Assembly: GCF_001632365.1 (NCBI RefSeq)
Contig: NW_024468512.1
Coordinates: 391,162 to 455,161 of the forward strand
Length of the DNA stretch: 64,000 nt
DNA from: Laetiporus sulphureus 93-53
Lineage: Eukaryota; Basidiomycota; Agaricomycetes; Polyporales; Laetiporaceae
Direction: 5' to 3'
Below the pieces are notes generated by a model. The model saw only the letters and a list, made by a program, of their open reading frames with translations. It had not been told where the DNA came from and made no database searches. The position numbers and the translations under genes were made by a program. Below are positions 20,913 to 31,821 of this stretch, piece after piece; within the stretch, counting starts at the first letter, position 1; the number at the start of each line of letters is the position of its first letter.

Positions 20913-22198
20913 ATTGCGCGGGCAGATTGCAAAAAACGCGCTGTGAATCAGATTTATTTGGCGTCTAATAGAAGGATGCTCCGAGTACTACTTCGAGGCA
21001 TGTGACTCTCGCGCTCATCTTCCGCGCCATCGAGCGCAACGACGGAGGCGAGAATGCAACTTGTGCATGCCTGATCTTGTACTGAGCAAACGTTCATGAA
21101 TGATTCAGCATTAGCGGAATTTTTGGAGAATGATTGAAGTCTCACCCCCAAGCTTTGAAAAGTACGCTCCCGCGGCGGTGGCGCTGGTCGCTCCGGGGCC
21201 CCTCGAGCCGGCGCTCCGCCGCCAAATTCCAACAGAAGGCTCTATGAGCATCTTCGCGTCTTGTAATAGCATAAGGATTACCTTCACCTTCCTCTACATA
21301 AGCCCTGGATGCATCATGTGCACTGGACAAGGGAGAACGACTGATTATTTATTGTACAAGAAGCATCAGGAAAACTCAAATCCGGCTTAGGACACTTTTA
21401 TCCGCTTGCCGTCACCAAAAAAGATATTAAGTGCGAGAAAGTCTCAGGACCTCTTGTTTTGAACTTTTTTTCTGGGTCAGAAGCTTCTTATTATGTATAC
21501 AAGCCAATACCAGCAAGAACAAGTCAAAAAGGAGGTTCTCGGGTCACAAGTCGATTTGAGTTTTCCTGATGCCGGAGATGCCATTTTCTCCAGAGACAGT
21601 CTCATATGGACATAGGACCTGTTGCATTCAGGATTTGCTTTGACTGTGTTACCGTCGACGAAGAGCGGCAAAGTGTCCGGGAACACAGGTGGGGACATCA
21701 CCAGATCGTCATTCTGCGGGCAACGAACGCCGTCCTTGATGGTGAAACCGCCTGTTATTTGGAATTTCACAACATATCTTACAGCAGGCTAGCTCAGAAG
21801 ATGCTCCGAGATACTTTCCTAGGCTGTTGTGACAAAAATCTTGAAAAAGCTGATGGTCAAAGATGAACTCAACTGAGATCATGTATAACAGGTCGCCTTC
21901 CCAGAAGCGACGTGCGATAACTACAGCTACAGAGTCATAACGATCGTAGAGAACCTGCTCTGATGCACAAGCTATACAACGTGTGGGCTACAACGCAAGC
22001 CGACCGGCGACCTACAGTTGAAAAGCGGCAATCAGCATGCTACAAATAGTTGTACAATGCTGTTGCCCACTCAAAGGCCCCATTTAGCCGCCCTGCACGC
22101 CAACGCGTGTTGCAGGGGCGTGGTACGCAGCCACGGATCGCTTAGCCGGAAGCGATCAGCGCTGGATAGGTTGTCGGTGTTTCCTTTGTCTATAGGTG
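20913..22198. other. Gene-poor gap, with short open frames and a possible esterase relic
   Basis: No intact gene recognised. Short minus-strand frames between 20954 and 21330 could be exons of a small gene but match no family known to me and lack a coherent splice pattern. A weak carboxylesterase-like relic is listed separately. 21870-22198 appears empty. Confidence 0.4.
21560..21765 (-). pseudogene. Possible carboxylesterase relic
   Basis: Minus-strand translation contains TIKDGVRCP...VFPDTLPLFV. It resembles the intact esterase segment SIEDGVYARVPTIW...VFPDSLSLVF in order and spacing, with intervening deletions. The surrounding frame shows no other esterase motif. It could be a third, older fragment in inverted orientation, or chance similarity. 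Confidence 0.3.
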
Positions 22199-23673
22199 TT
22201 ACCGGAAGGAGCTGATGCGGGACAAGTCGAGCGGCGGGGGCCTGTGCAGGCGCAGGACTCGCTTCTTGTGTGGACGACCGAGAGGTGTTGCGGGGGTTGA
22301 CGGTTCTGACCCAGAATCCGATTCTGGGGGCGGGGATGGAGAAGGAGAAGGGGCGACAGTCTCAACTGGAGCAGTCCGCAAAGGCTTCGGTGTCGGAGCC
22401 GTCGTAGTCGGTAGAGGCACATTAGCCGACAACTGCAGCTGCCGAGGCTGCCAGGAGGCTCGTTTCGCAGGGAATGGCCGGGCTGTCTGACTCTGCATAC
22501 GGTAGAGCGCGACAGAGGCTGGCATAGGCGCCGCGGCTTCATTCCTCTCAAGGTCTTGCTTCTCAAGATCGGGTGGAGGATTCGCGAACATGCGTCTTCC
22601 GAACTCAGTCGGGTACGGCGGGGGGCTGCCGCGGGAGGACTTGGAAGGATTCCCGGGAAGGGCCCGTGTAGGCGATGACGGTGCACTAGGCAGCGACGAG
22701 CGTAAGGCGAACCAGGAGTAGTCCAGTGTGCTCGATTGCCAGATAAGGGGGTCATTGCGCTGGTGTAGGAGGGCGATGACAGCGAGTACAGCGAAGTACA
22801 TCAGCACTGAGGACGTGTTAATCTAATGTAATCGAATGGTTCCAGAGACACCTACTGTCTGTGGCTGCAGCCCAGGTGAAGCCTACCATGAGCGAGGATG
22901 TGGTACATGGACCTTCCGTGATCTGGCCGTCTACAGACAGACCGTCAAGTACGCTAACAGCTGGAGCATAAAGCTCACTTACCCTCGTCTGCTGTTACAC
23001 ATTTTGAGTCGGACGTCGTGGTAGTGACCGCAGCAGCACACGCTTGACAGCATCTCAGCGATTATCGCACTGCATATGGATAAGACCCACCCAGCTCCAA
23101 TACGCCAAAGAGGCCAACCCAGAGGCACTCAACCCAAACGTGTCGCATCGCAGACTGTTTGCACAAGACGTCCACGAACATGCTGCAAAAGATTCGATCA
23201 GCGTCACATTCGAACTCACGCATTACAGCATCCCTGCAATACAACCCAAGGTCCGTCGGCTAAGTCCCGGAATATTGCCGATCGATCACCACGACAGCGT
23301 TATCACCTTCTCGAGCCTCCGTTCTCCCACTGCAAGAGCGTCCAAGAGAATAAACACTCACAAAGTGAAGATGAATAGCAATGCCGTAGCAGCTGCAGAT
23401 ACCAACAGTGCGTCGACTTCAATCCAACCTGAAATCAGCATCAGCTTCCGCACAATATCCATCACAGTAGTTTCGAAGACTAACTGTGAAACTGGATGTC
23501 CAGGGCGAGCGACAGGTTCCATGCTGCAACAGCACAGATAACAGCATTGCAGATGACAAAGAGAACTGCCCGACACCAAATCACATCAGTTCCGTGCAAC
23601 TCGCTGGCAGCACTTGGCTTCAAATATGCTTACCGAAGACGAAATAACGATAGGAAGCAAACAACTTGTTCAT
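22199..23673 (-). CDS. Four-helix membrane protein with disordered tail (family member 3)
   Basis: Exons 23634-23673, 23485-23565, 23362-23428, 23091-23182, 22983-23042, 22856-22930 and 22199-22806; 340 residues. The start is MNKLFASYRYF, then helix 1 (VLFVICNAVICAVAAWNLSL), helix 2 (DALLVSAAATALLFIFTFMF), helix 3 (VWVECLWVGLFGVLELGACA), a Cys loop (SKCV...EGPC) and helix 4 (SSLMVGFTWAAATDMLMYFA). The tail is Pro/Ser-rich with a PPPYPTEF PPxY-type motif and basic ending HKKRVLRLHRPPPL. Exon phases are again 1,1,2,1,1,1, and exons 1 and 2 are 40 and 81 nt as in member 2. Intron 3 is about 180 nt, long for this locus. No family name can be given. Confidence 0.78.
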
Positions 23674-23870
23674 GATGGGCGTGAAAACCGTATCAGACTG
23701 CGCAGGAAAGGAATGACGGCCGCTCAACGGGGGATGGACAGTGCACGACGGAGAACCCAGCTCCAAGGTCAGAGACAAATCCAACGATGCGCTGGCGACG
23801 AGCGTGTAAAGAGGGAGGCGGTGCGCGCTGACCGGCGGACAGTTGCTGCAGAGCTCGCAAGGAGCAGTCT

Positions 23871-24073
23871 CGGCGGGATGGTAGCCTAGCGACACGTACT
23901 TATCGCGTTTCGCCTCATGTCCTTCCGGCGTCTATCACCATCATTAACGAAAATTGGTTCTAAACTCAGCGAACAGTGCGTGCAGTCCAGCCAGCCAGGA
24001 CAGAATGGAAAAAACCTAAACAGCGTCCGAGATAAGTACATGAAATTTCTAACAGCACTTGTGTCACAGTCGT
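23871..24073. repeat. Downstream flank repeat of the glycoprotein array (copy 1)
   Basis: Closely matches 26751-26946 in the same orientation (shared landmarks: GGATGGTAGCCTAGCGACACG, AACGAAAATTGGTTC, CAGTCCAGCCAGCCAG, TAACAGCACTTGTGTCAC). Each copy directly abuts the stop codon of a glycoprotein gene, so it marks the edge of the duplicated unit. A shorter, more diverged version precedes the third gene (about 29440-29525). Confidence 0.75.
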
Positions 24074-25517
24074 TCAGTCCTCGTACGCTGGGGGAGGCTC
24101 GTCCATTGCTGCCGCCTGCTCCGCCCTCAACCTCTCTACCTCTAGCTGCAAGACTTCATTCTGTCTCCGTAATTCCGAGTCGTCATGCACCTGTACTTCC
24201 TCCTCGAGCTGGTGCGCCGTTGGGCGACTAGGCTGATCCAGGAACGCGCCACCGCTACGCGATTGGCGGTGCTGCAAGTCAGCAACCTGCTGCTCCACGT
24301 CGTGCACTTGCCGTGACAGCTCTTCACGACGTATTGCTGCCTTTGTCCGCCTGCCTTCGTTTGTCTTCGGCGATACATTGGCGACGCTTGAAGCAGCAGC
24401 TATCGTGGATGGCGCTGAAGAGCCGGAGGTGGCGACATTGGTCGCTGGGTCGGTATGGGCGCTTTGAGGAACTCCAATAGTCGTTTCTGAGCCCTCGAAT
24501 GGTCCGTTTACGTTCGGAAATTGCACCTCGGTTGTGACTGGGTGATCCATGTATGGCTCTATTTTGGCCATTAGCTCGCTTTCGTCGATCTCGTGTCGCC
24601 GCGTATTTCCGCCGTCCACTCGCCAGATCCTGTCTGCCCCGCGTCCGCCACGGCGCCGTATACATAGGAAGACCAGGACAGCGATAACGAGCGCGCCCAC
24701 TCCGCCGACGACACCGCCGACGATAGCACCAATGGGGCTATGTGATGAAGATGATGGGGTGCTGGAAGCAGAAGCCGCTGCACTTGGCGTTCCAGTACTA
24801 TCGTTTGTAGTTCCAGTACTAGCGCTAGTAGTAGTAGTCGATGTCACCGATGGATCGGAATCGTACCTGCAGACGAAGAGTTCAGGTTGAACCACAATTC
24901 ACGGGTTCGAAGGAGTAGCTCACGTATATTCCGCCCAGTCGAACAGTATAATTGACTGACTAACATCGCGCCTTGGCGTCATGATCAACATGTGCTCCTT
25001 GTTTTCCATAGAAATGTTGCTATATACTGTCACATTGTAAACCATATCTTCGGAGTCACTCGGTAGATGCGAATATGACCCGACGGTGTTGCCATCGAGC
25101 TCGAAGCTGATGTTCACGAAAGTTATCGCATCCTTGACGTAATTCGGTATAATACAGTATACCCAGATAGCAATGCCTGCAAAGGGGATAGAGTTTTCTT
25201 ATCACTCTGCTACGAAAGAAAGCATCGCACGTACCATCGAATACGAGCGTTACGTTCCTAGGGGCCGTGTCTGAGAGGAACGCGGTGGTATCATGCCAGG
25301 AGTGCTCAAACGTGTCATTGATGTTTGGTTCCACATAACAGCCAGCACAATCGGGGCCGTAGCTCCAATTACCAGCGGGTAAATAAGTTGGCTGGAGGCC
25401 TGTGACTGAGTCCCCGTTCTCGTCGTCAATCGTTCGGTTCGTAAGCGTGCCCAGCACGCATTTCCGAATCGAAACGAACAGCGCTGCGCACAAGGAGAAG
25501 CGCAAGGAGGGACGCAT
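24074..25517 (-). CDS. Single-pass surface glycoprotein with PPPAY tail, array copy A
   Basis: Exons 25235-25517, 24924-25176 and 24074-24866; 442 residues. A signal peptide (MRPSLRFSLCAALFVSIRKC) precedes an ectodomain of about 200 residues with sequons and four Cys, including PDCAGCYVEP and AIWVYCIIPNYV, then a Ser/Thr stalk and the TM segment IGAIVGGVVGGVGALVIAVL. The cytosolic part has RIWRVDGG, a coiled coil (RREELSRQVHDVEQQVADL and LRRQNEVLQLEVERLRAEQ) and the terminal PPPAYED. PPxY motifs bind WW domains, for example of Rsp5-type ubiquitin ligases or their adaptors; that role is inference. Compared with copies B and C it stops right after PPPAYED and lacks the acidic EPEEDSEHLADR end. 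Exons 1 and 2 are exactly 283 and 253 nt in all three copies. Confidence 0.85.
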
Positions 25518-26099
25518 ATCCAGTCAGATCGAGATATCACAGCTTGAACGGTGAGACCGGGAAGAGGAGGGAGAGAGGTTAATGACATCGAATTGGAGTG
25601 CTTCAGGATAGTGTACCGGCCTCTCAAGGCGACGACGTCCTGTCCACATGATGATTTGGCATCAGGGCTCTGAGCTTGCCAACAATCAGTTGGATTGATT
25701 GCTATCACGCCTCAGCTATGCTCGGGTCAATTCAAGGCACTGCGGCATCCTGGAACTCTTCTATTCATTGCAGTGCATGATGGATCCTCGCGATTTTCGG
25801 ATCCAGAGAGTTGGAGGAGTCTGTTGAGATTGATCAAGGCATTTTGAAAGCTCGACCGGACATTGTCTCTTAGGGCCAAGCGAGTCATCGCTCTCTGTTA
25901 GCAGTAAAATAGACATTAGAGGGCGGACGACGTACTACGCTGCTCGGCGATTACTCGGACCAGTGACTGGGAGTCTGACTGCGTGAATGCGCGGGGCGCT
26001 CTCCGGGCCCTACGCCGAGATCATCATTGCCTGACTTGTCGGTGTCGACCACGTTCGAGACTGAATCTTCTTCGCTAGTAGCATCAAGACATTACTGCT
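25518..26099. other. Duplicated upstream region of glycoprotein copy A
   Basis: Counterpart of 28457-29250 and 31050-31820 upstream of the other copies. Shared landmarks are the CAAGGCACTGCGGCAT segment, GTTGAGATnGATC..GCAAnTTGAAAG, CTCTGTTAGCAGTA and TTGTCGGTGTCGACCACGTTCGAGAC. It once served as a divergent promoter between a glycoprotein gene and an MCH1-like gene. No coding sequence. Confidence 0.65.
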
Positions 26100-26480
26100 G
26101 TTCTATTGCTGTCAATACGTAAGGACACCAGTCTGCCGCATAGAAGCCTCTGCTCGTTCAATGCATCTTACTATAGGATCACCGCGGGAGGATTATACAG
26201 CTTCCCACTCATGTTTCCCGCCTTTGTGGCTCGCATGAAGCTCACACAGCCCAGCTGGGCACCATGATGCTGGTCTGAGCTTCTAGCTTCGCTCCATTTT
26301 CAGGATGTTCCATGTTTCCCATGTCAGCGCATTGATCGGCCAGTACGTTCCCCTGGACGCCAGAGCCATCGTCTGCTTTCCCTCATCTAGTTCTGCTTTG
26401 CTCCGTCTGGGGACCTTGTTCTCGTAAGCTTCGGAAGAGAGTTCCATCATTGACGATCGCACATGCTGATACCCACGCAG
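26100..26480 (+). pseudogene. Broken copy of the MCH1-like transporter gene (5' part)
   Basis: Aligns by eye with exons 2-4 and introns of the intact gene at about 31965-32470: ACTATAGGATCACCGCGGGA, the segment translating ITAGGLYSFPL...MKLTQ, the following intron, and TCTGGGGACC-TTGTTCTCGTAAGC. One base is missing near 26260, which destroys the frame, and about 120 bp of exon 4 are deleted. Exons 5-8 are absent. It stands in the same relation to copy A as the intact transporter does to copy C. Confidence 0.85.
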
Positions 26481-26499
26481 CTATTTCTCTATGCTGTCG

Positions 26500-26743
26500 G
26501 CAGTAGAATGCGCGGATATCATGACAGGAGCGCTCAAAAGTGTTATTGATGTTTGGATGCACATAACAGCCAGGACAATCGGGACCTTAGTTCCATAGAC
26601 CAGAGAGTAAATAAGTTGGCTTGATGAGCGTCACTGAGTCCCCGTTCTGGTCGTACATCGTTCGCTTGATAAGCGTGCCCAGCGCGCGTTCAAAACGAGA
26701 AGAACAGCGCTGCGCACAAGGAAAAACGCAAGGAGAGACGCAT
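26500..26743 (-). pseudogene. Broken fourth glycoprotein copy (first exon only)
   Basis: Starts like the array genes (ATG at 26743, MRLSLRFSLCAALFFSF), then hits a frame shift and stop. Further out-of-frame segments match GTLIKRTMYDQNGDSVTLIKP, the LPDCPGCYVHPNINNTFE-like stretch and the following exon-1 sequence. The remaining two exons, TM and tail are missing. It is fused at its 5' side to the downstream flank repeat of copy B, so the breakpoint is visible at about 26744-26751. Confidence 0.8.
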
Positions 26744-26750
26744 ATCCAGT

Positions 26751-26946
26751 CTCCGGGATGGTAGCCTAGCGACACGTAGTACTTGTCGCGTTTCGCCTCA
26801 TGTCCTTCCGACACCATCATTAACGAAAATTGGTTCTAAACTCAGCGAACAGTGCGTGCAGTCCAGCCAGCCAGAACAGAATGAAGAGACCTCAACAAAC
26901 CGACAGCGTACGAGATAAATACATGAAATTTCTAACAGCACTTGTG
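26751..26946. repeat. Downstream flank repeat of the glycoprotein array (copy 2)
   Basis: Second copy of the element at 23871-24073, ending at the stop codon of glycoprotein copy B. It joins directly to the truncated first exon of the broken copy, recording the duplication junction. Confidence 0.75.
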
Positions 26947-28456
26947 TCACCGTCGGTCCGCCAAGTGCTCCGAGTCCTCTTCAGGCTCGTAGTACGCTGG
27001 GGGAGGCTCGTCCATTGCTGCCGCCTGCTCCGCCCTCAACCTCTCAACCTCTAGCTGCAAGACTTCAATCTGTCTCCTTAATTCCGAGTCATCATGCACC
27101 TGTACCTCCTCCTCGAACGGGTTTGCTGTTGGGCGACTAGACTGATCCAGGAACGCGCCACCGCCACGCGATTGGCGGCGCTGCAAGTCAGCAACCTGTT
27201 GCTCCATGTCGCGCATTTGCCGTGACAGCTCTTCACGACGGATCGCTGCTTTTGTCCGCCTGCCTTTGTTTATCCTCGACGGTACATTGATGGCGCTCGA
27301 CGCAGCAGCTATCGTGGGTGCTGCTGAAGAGGCGACGGTGGCGATATTCGTCGCTGGGCCGGTATGGGTGCTTTGAGGAACTTCAATAACCGTTTCTGAG
27401 TCCTCAAATGGTCCGTTCACGTTCGGAAATTCCACCTGGGTTGTGACTGGGTGGTTGACGTATGGCTCTATTTTGGCCATTAGCTCCCTCTCGTCGATCT
27501 CGTGTCGCCGCGCATTTCCGCCGTCCACTCGCCAGATCCTGTCTGCCCCGCGTCCGCCACGGCGCCGTATATATAGGAAGACCAGGACAGCGATAACGAG
27601 CGCGCCCACTCCGCCGACGACTCCGCCGACGATAGCACCAATGGGGCTACGTGATGAAGATGATGGGGTGCTGGAAGATGATGAGGTGCTGGAAACAGAT
27701 GCTCCTGCACTTGTCTTTGTAGATTTCGTAGATTTCTCGCTGCTTGTCGTTCCAATACTAGCGCTTGTAGCAGTGCTCGATGTCACCGGTGGATCGGAGT
27801 CATATCTGCAGACAAACAGTTCAGGTTGAACCACAATTAACGTGTTGGAAGGAGTGACTCACGTATATTTCGCCCAGTCGAACACTAGAAATGACGAATT
27901 AACATCGCGCCTCGACGTCATTGTCAACGTGTGCTCCTTGTTTTCCATAGAAGCGTTGCTATATACTGTCACATTGTAGGCCATATCTGTAGATGCACTC
28001 GGTAGATGCGAATATGACCCGACGGTGTCGCCATCAAGCTCGAAACTGATGTTCGTGAAAGTTGTCGCCCACTCGACGTAATTCGGTATGACGCAGTATA
28101 CCCAGATAGCAGTCCCTGCGAGGGGGATAGAGGTTACCTTGCTGCTCGGCTGCACAAAACGCATAGCACATACCATTGAATATGAGCGTTACATTCCTAG
28201 GGGACGGGTCTGACGGGGATGCAGTGGTAGCGTGCCAGGAGTGCTCAAACGTCTCGGCGATGTTTGGTTGCACAAGACAGGTAGGACAACTTGTGCCATT
28301 GTGCCAATCGTCAGAGGGTAAATAAATTGGTTGGAGGCCTGTGACTGAGTCCCCGTTCTCGTCGTCAATCGTTCGGTTCGTAAGCGTGCCCAGCACGCAT
28401 TTCCGAAACGAGAAGATAAGCGCTGCGCACAAGGAGAAACGCATGGAGGGACGCAT
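26947..28456 (-). CDS. Single-pass surface glycoprotein with PPPAY tail, array copy B
   Basis: Exons 28174-28456, 27863-28115 and 26947-27805; 464 residues, frame intact. Same order as copy A: signal peptide (MRPSMRFSLCAALIFSF), ectodomain with TSCPTCLVQP and AIWVYCVIPNYV, Ser/Thr stalk, TM IGAIVGGVVGGVGALVIAVL, coiled coil, and PPPAYYEPEEDSEHLADRR. The PPxY is altered by a doubled Tyr (PPPAYYE) but kept. The stalk has two units of an 18-bp repeat (27656-27691). Differences from A are concentrated in the ectodomain (PSDDWHNGTSC against PAGNWSYGPDC), while the cytosolic half is nearly identical, as expected if the outside is under diversifying pressure. No function can be named. Confidence 0.85.
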
Positions 28457-29525
28457 ATCCAGTCCGATCGAGATATCACAACTCCAACGCTGCAACTGAG
28501 GAGAGGAGGGAGAGAAATTGATGGTGTCAGATTGGAGGGCCTCAGGACAGTGCACCGGCCTCTCGAGGCGATGACCGCCCACATGGTCGCTACATGGTTC
28601 AGCGTCAGGACTCCTTGCCGACAATCATTGACAGTTGGGTTGATGGCTATCACGCCATAGCGGCTATGCTCGTGTGAGTGCAAGGCACTGCGGCATTATG
28701 TACTCGTTCTATGCATTGCAGTGCATGACGGAGCAGGAACGTTGATTTTTCTCGCCATTTGCAGGGGGTTGGAGGAGTCTGTTGAGATAGATCGAAGCAA
28801 ATTGAAAGTTCGACCCGACATTGTCCTTTTTTTTGCCTAGCGTGTAATCGCTCTCTGTTAGCAGTAGACTAGGCATTAGATGGAGGACGACGTACGCTGC
28901 TCGATTACAGACCTACTCATACGTGGTTATCATCTATGGATTAGCAGTGACTGTTCTCGAAGCGAATGCGCGGCGCGCTCTCTCTCCAGGGTGACGAATA
29001 TCCTGATTAGTCTACTTTTTGACAAGTCGGTTTTTTTCGATCGGAGAATGAACGTAACAACGAACCGGGTTTTCGGACTTTGTAATCTTGTGTGATTTTT
29101 CCTTTGTCCTTCGAAGGTACAGTAGGATACCCAGGCCTACGCCAAGGACTCGATTTGTCGGATCTCCGGGGTCGACCATGTTCGAGACCGAATCTTCCTC
29201 GCTAGTAGTGTCGGCGCATGAGTTGGAGGGAAACAAGAGTAGGGAGTTCGATTTGAGTGATCGCATATACGGAGAAAATGTCTAGACATTGAGGCTTTTT
29301 GACAGGCCTTTCGGGGATCACGGTCATTTTGTCCGGGTTGGGGATCCACAGGCCTGAAGCTGAAGGCCTGATCAAAGGCCTGAAGTATCTGTTCATGTCC
29401 GGACAGCCGTCCGGCCTCCCATAGGGATTTTCGGGGGGTCCTAGTCCAGCCAGCCAAACAGAATAGAATAGACGCAATAGCTTCCGAGATAAATACATGA
29501 ACTTTACAAGAGCACTTATAACATA
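28457..29525. other. Duplicated upstream region of copy B and downstream flank of copy C
   Basis: 28457 to about 29215 is the third version of the shared upstream region (landmarks CAAGGCACTGCGGCAT, CTCTGTTAGCAGTAGACTAG, GTCGACCATGTTCGAGACCGAATC). 29290-29420 has short repeated AGGCCTGAAG/AGGCCTGA motifs of unknown origin that are not in the other copies. No MCH1 relic and no gene was seen. Confidence 0.6.
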
Positions 29526-31049
29526 TCATTGACGGTCCGCCAAATGCTCCGAGTCCTCTTCAGGCTCGTACGCTGGGGGAGCCTCGTCCATTGCTGCCGC
29601 CTGCTCCGCCCTCAACCTCTCTACCTCTTGTTGCAAGACTTCAATCTGTCTCCTTAACTCCGAGTCGTCATGCACCTCCTCGAACGGATTTGCTGTTGGG
29701 CGACTAGGCTGGTCCGGGAACGCGCCACCGCTACGCGATTGGCGGCGCTGTAAGGCAGCAACCTGTTGCTCCACGTCGCGCATTTGCCGTGACAGCTCTT
29801 CACGAAGCACTGCTGCCTTTGTCCGTCTGCCTTGGTTTGTACTCGACGATACATTGGCAACGCTTGACGCAGCAGCTATCGTGGATGGCGCTGAAGAGCC
29901 GGAGGTGGCGACATTGGTCGCTGGGTCGGTATGGGCGCCTTGAGGAACTCCAATAGTCGTTTCTGAGCCCTCAAATGGTCCGTCCACGTGCGGAAATTCC
30001 AACTGGGTTGTGACTGGGTGGTCGACGTATGGCTCTATTTTGGCCATTGGCTCGCTTTCGTCGATCTCGTGTTGCCGCAGATTTTCGCCGTCCACTCGCC
30101 AGATCCTGTCTGCCCCGCGTCTGCTACGGTGCCGTATATATAGGAAGACCAGGAGAGCGATGACGAGCGCGCCCACTCCGCCGACGACACCGCCGACGAT
30201 AGCACCAATGGGGCTATGTGATGAAGATGATGGGGTGCTGGAAGATGATGAGGTGCTGGAAGATGATGAGGTGCTGGAAGATGATGAGGTGCTAGCAACA
30301 GATGCTCCTGCACTTGTCTTCGTAGATTTCTCGCTGCTTGTCGTTCCAATACTAGCACTTGTAGCAGTGCTCGATGTCACCGGTGGATCGGGATCATATC
30401 TGCAGACGAACAGTTCAGATTGAACCACAATCAACGTGTTCGAAGAAGTAACTCACGTGTATTCCGCCCAGTCGAACAGTATAAGTGACGAATTAACATC
30501 GCGCCTCGGCGTCATTATCAATGTATGCTCCTTGTCTTCCATAGAAGTGTTGCTATATACTGTCACATTGTAGGCCATATCTGTGGAGGCACTCGGTAGA
30601 TGCGAATATGACCCCACGGTGTCGCCATCGAGCTCGAAGCTGATGTTCACGAAAGTTGTCGCGTACTGGACGTAATTCGGTACGATGCAGTATACCCAGA
30701 TAGCAGTCCCTGCGAAGGCAACAGGGTTTTCTTGTCGCTCTGCTATACAAAAAGCATGGCACGTACCATTGAATGTGAGCGTCACATTCCTGGGGGACGG
30801 GTCTGACGGCGATGCAGTGGTATCGTGCCAGGAGTGCTCAAACGTGTCATTGATGTTTGGTTGCACATAACAGCCAGAACAATCGGGACCGTAGTTCCAA
30901 TCGTCAGAGGATAAATAAGTTGGCTTGAGACCTGTAACTGAGTCCCCGTTCTCGTCATCAATCGTTCGGTTCGCAGGCGTGCCAAGGACGCATTTCCGAC
31001 ACGAGAAGAACAGCGCCGCGCACAAGCAGAAACGAATGGAGGGACGCAT
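29526..31049 (-). CDS. Single-pass surface glycoprotein with APPAY tail, array copy C
   Basis: Exons 30767-31049, 30457-30709 and 29526-30399; 469 residues. Signal peptide MRPSIRFCLCAALFFSC; ectodomain with PDCSGCYVQP, INDTFEHSWHDTT and AIWVYCIVPNYV; a Ser-rich stalk lengthened by four units of an 18-bp repeat; TM at about 244-266; RHRSRRGADRIW; coiled coil; and DEAPPAYEPEEDSEHLADRQ at the end. Here the motif is APPAY, so the canonical PPxY (PPAY) survives. Copy C is the probable founder position, because it still has the intact MCH1-like gene as divergent neighbour across a 772-bp region. Intron 1 is 57 nt and divisible by three, so retention would not shift the frame. Confidence 0.85.
30223..30294. 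repeat. In-frame 18-bp minisatellite in glycoprotein copy C
   Basis: Four units of GAAGATGATGAGGTGCTG (first with GGG, last ending CTA), coding Ser/Thr-rich stalk repeats on the minus strand. Copy B has two units (27656-27691) and copy A one (24747-24764), so unit number is what differs among the paralogues. Confidence 0.85.
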
Positions 31050-31821
31050 ATTCAGTCAGATCAAGATATCACAATCAACGCTGCGACCGGGAAGAGGAGG
31101 GAGAGAGGTAAAAGACATCGAATGAGAATGCTTCAGGACAGTGCACTGGCCTCTTGAGGCGACGACTCACCACATGGTCGCTATGTGGTTCGGCATCAGG
31201 GCTATTTGCCGACAATTGATTAGATTGATGGCTATCGCGCCCTAGCTATGCTCGGGTAAATCATAGAGTGCAAGGCACCGCCGCATCAGTGCACAATGGA
31301 GGAGGAACATTGATTAGCCTCGCCGTTTCCGGCGGGTGGAGGAGTCTGTCGAGATAGATCAAGGCAAATTGAAAGCTCGACCGGACATTGTCTTTTCGCG
31401 CCTAGCGCGTCCGAGTCATCGTTCTCTGTTAGTAGCAATAGAACAGGCATCAGAGGGAGAACGACATACGCTGCTCGATTACTCTGCTGCTCAGACGTCG
31501 ATCTATAAACTAGCAGCCTTGACCGGGAGTCTCGAAGCGACTTCGCGAATGCGCGGCGTGTTCTCCAGGCCTACGCCGAGATCATTGATGATTGCGTGAC
31601 TTGTCGGTGTCGACCACGTTCGAGACTGAATCTTCCTCGAGACATTACTGCAAGCCTGACTGCGCTGTATACAGTCCATCGACGACCTGACTGCTCTGAT
31701 CGCACTTGGGTTCGGGTCAGAGCTGAAGTTATTTTCAACCCCAAACAGCCTTGGCCAGGCCACTTCAATTTCCTACGCACATAACGGTGATCGACGTGGT
31801 TTGAGAGTAAAGTAGCAGGTC
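31050..31821. promoter_or_regulatory. Divergent promoter region, glycoprotein C / MCH1-like transporter
   Basis: 772 bp between two outward-facing genes. It is homologous to the upstream regions of copies A and B, which shows the pair was duplicated as a unit. No confident core-promoter motif on either side. Confidence 0.5.

Noticed and set aside
28980..29530. Possible gene or mobile element downstream of glycoprotein copy C
   Set aside because: Frames carry no family motif, and most of the stretch matches the duplicated upstream flank. The AGGCCTGA repeats are too short to define an element.
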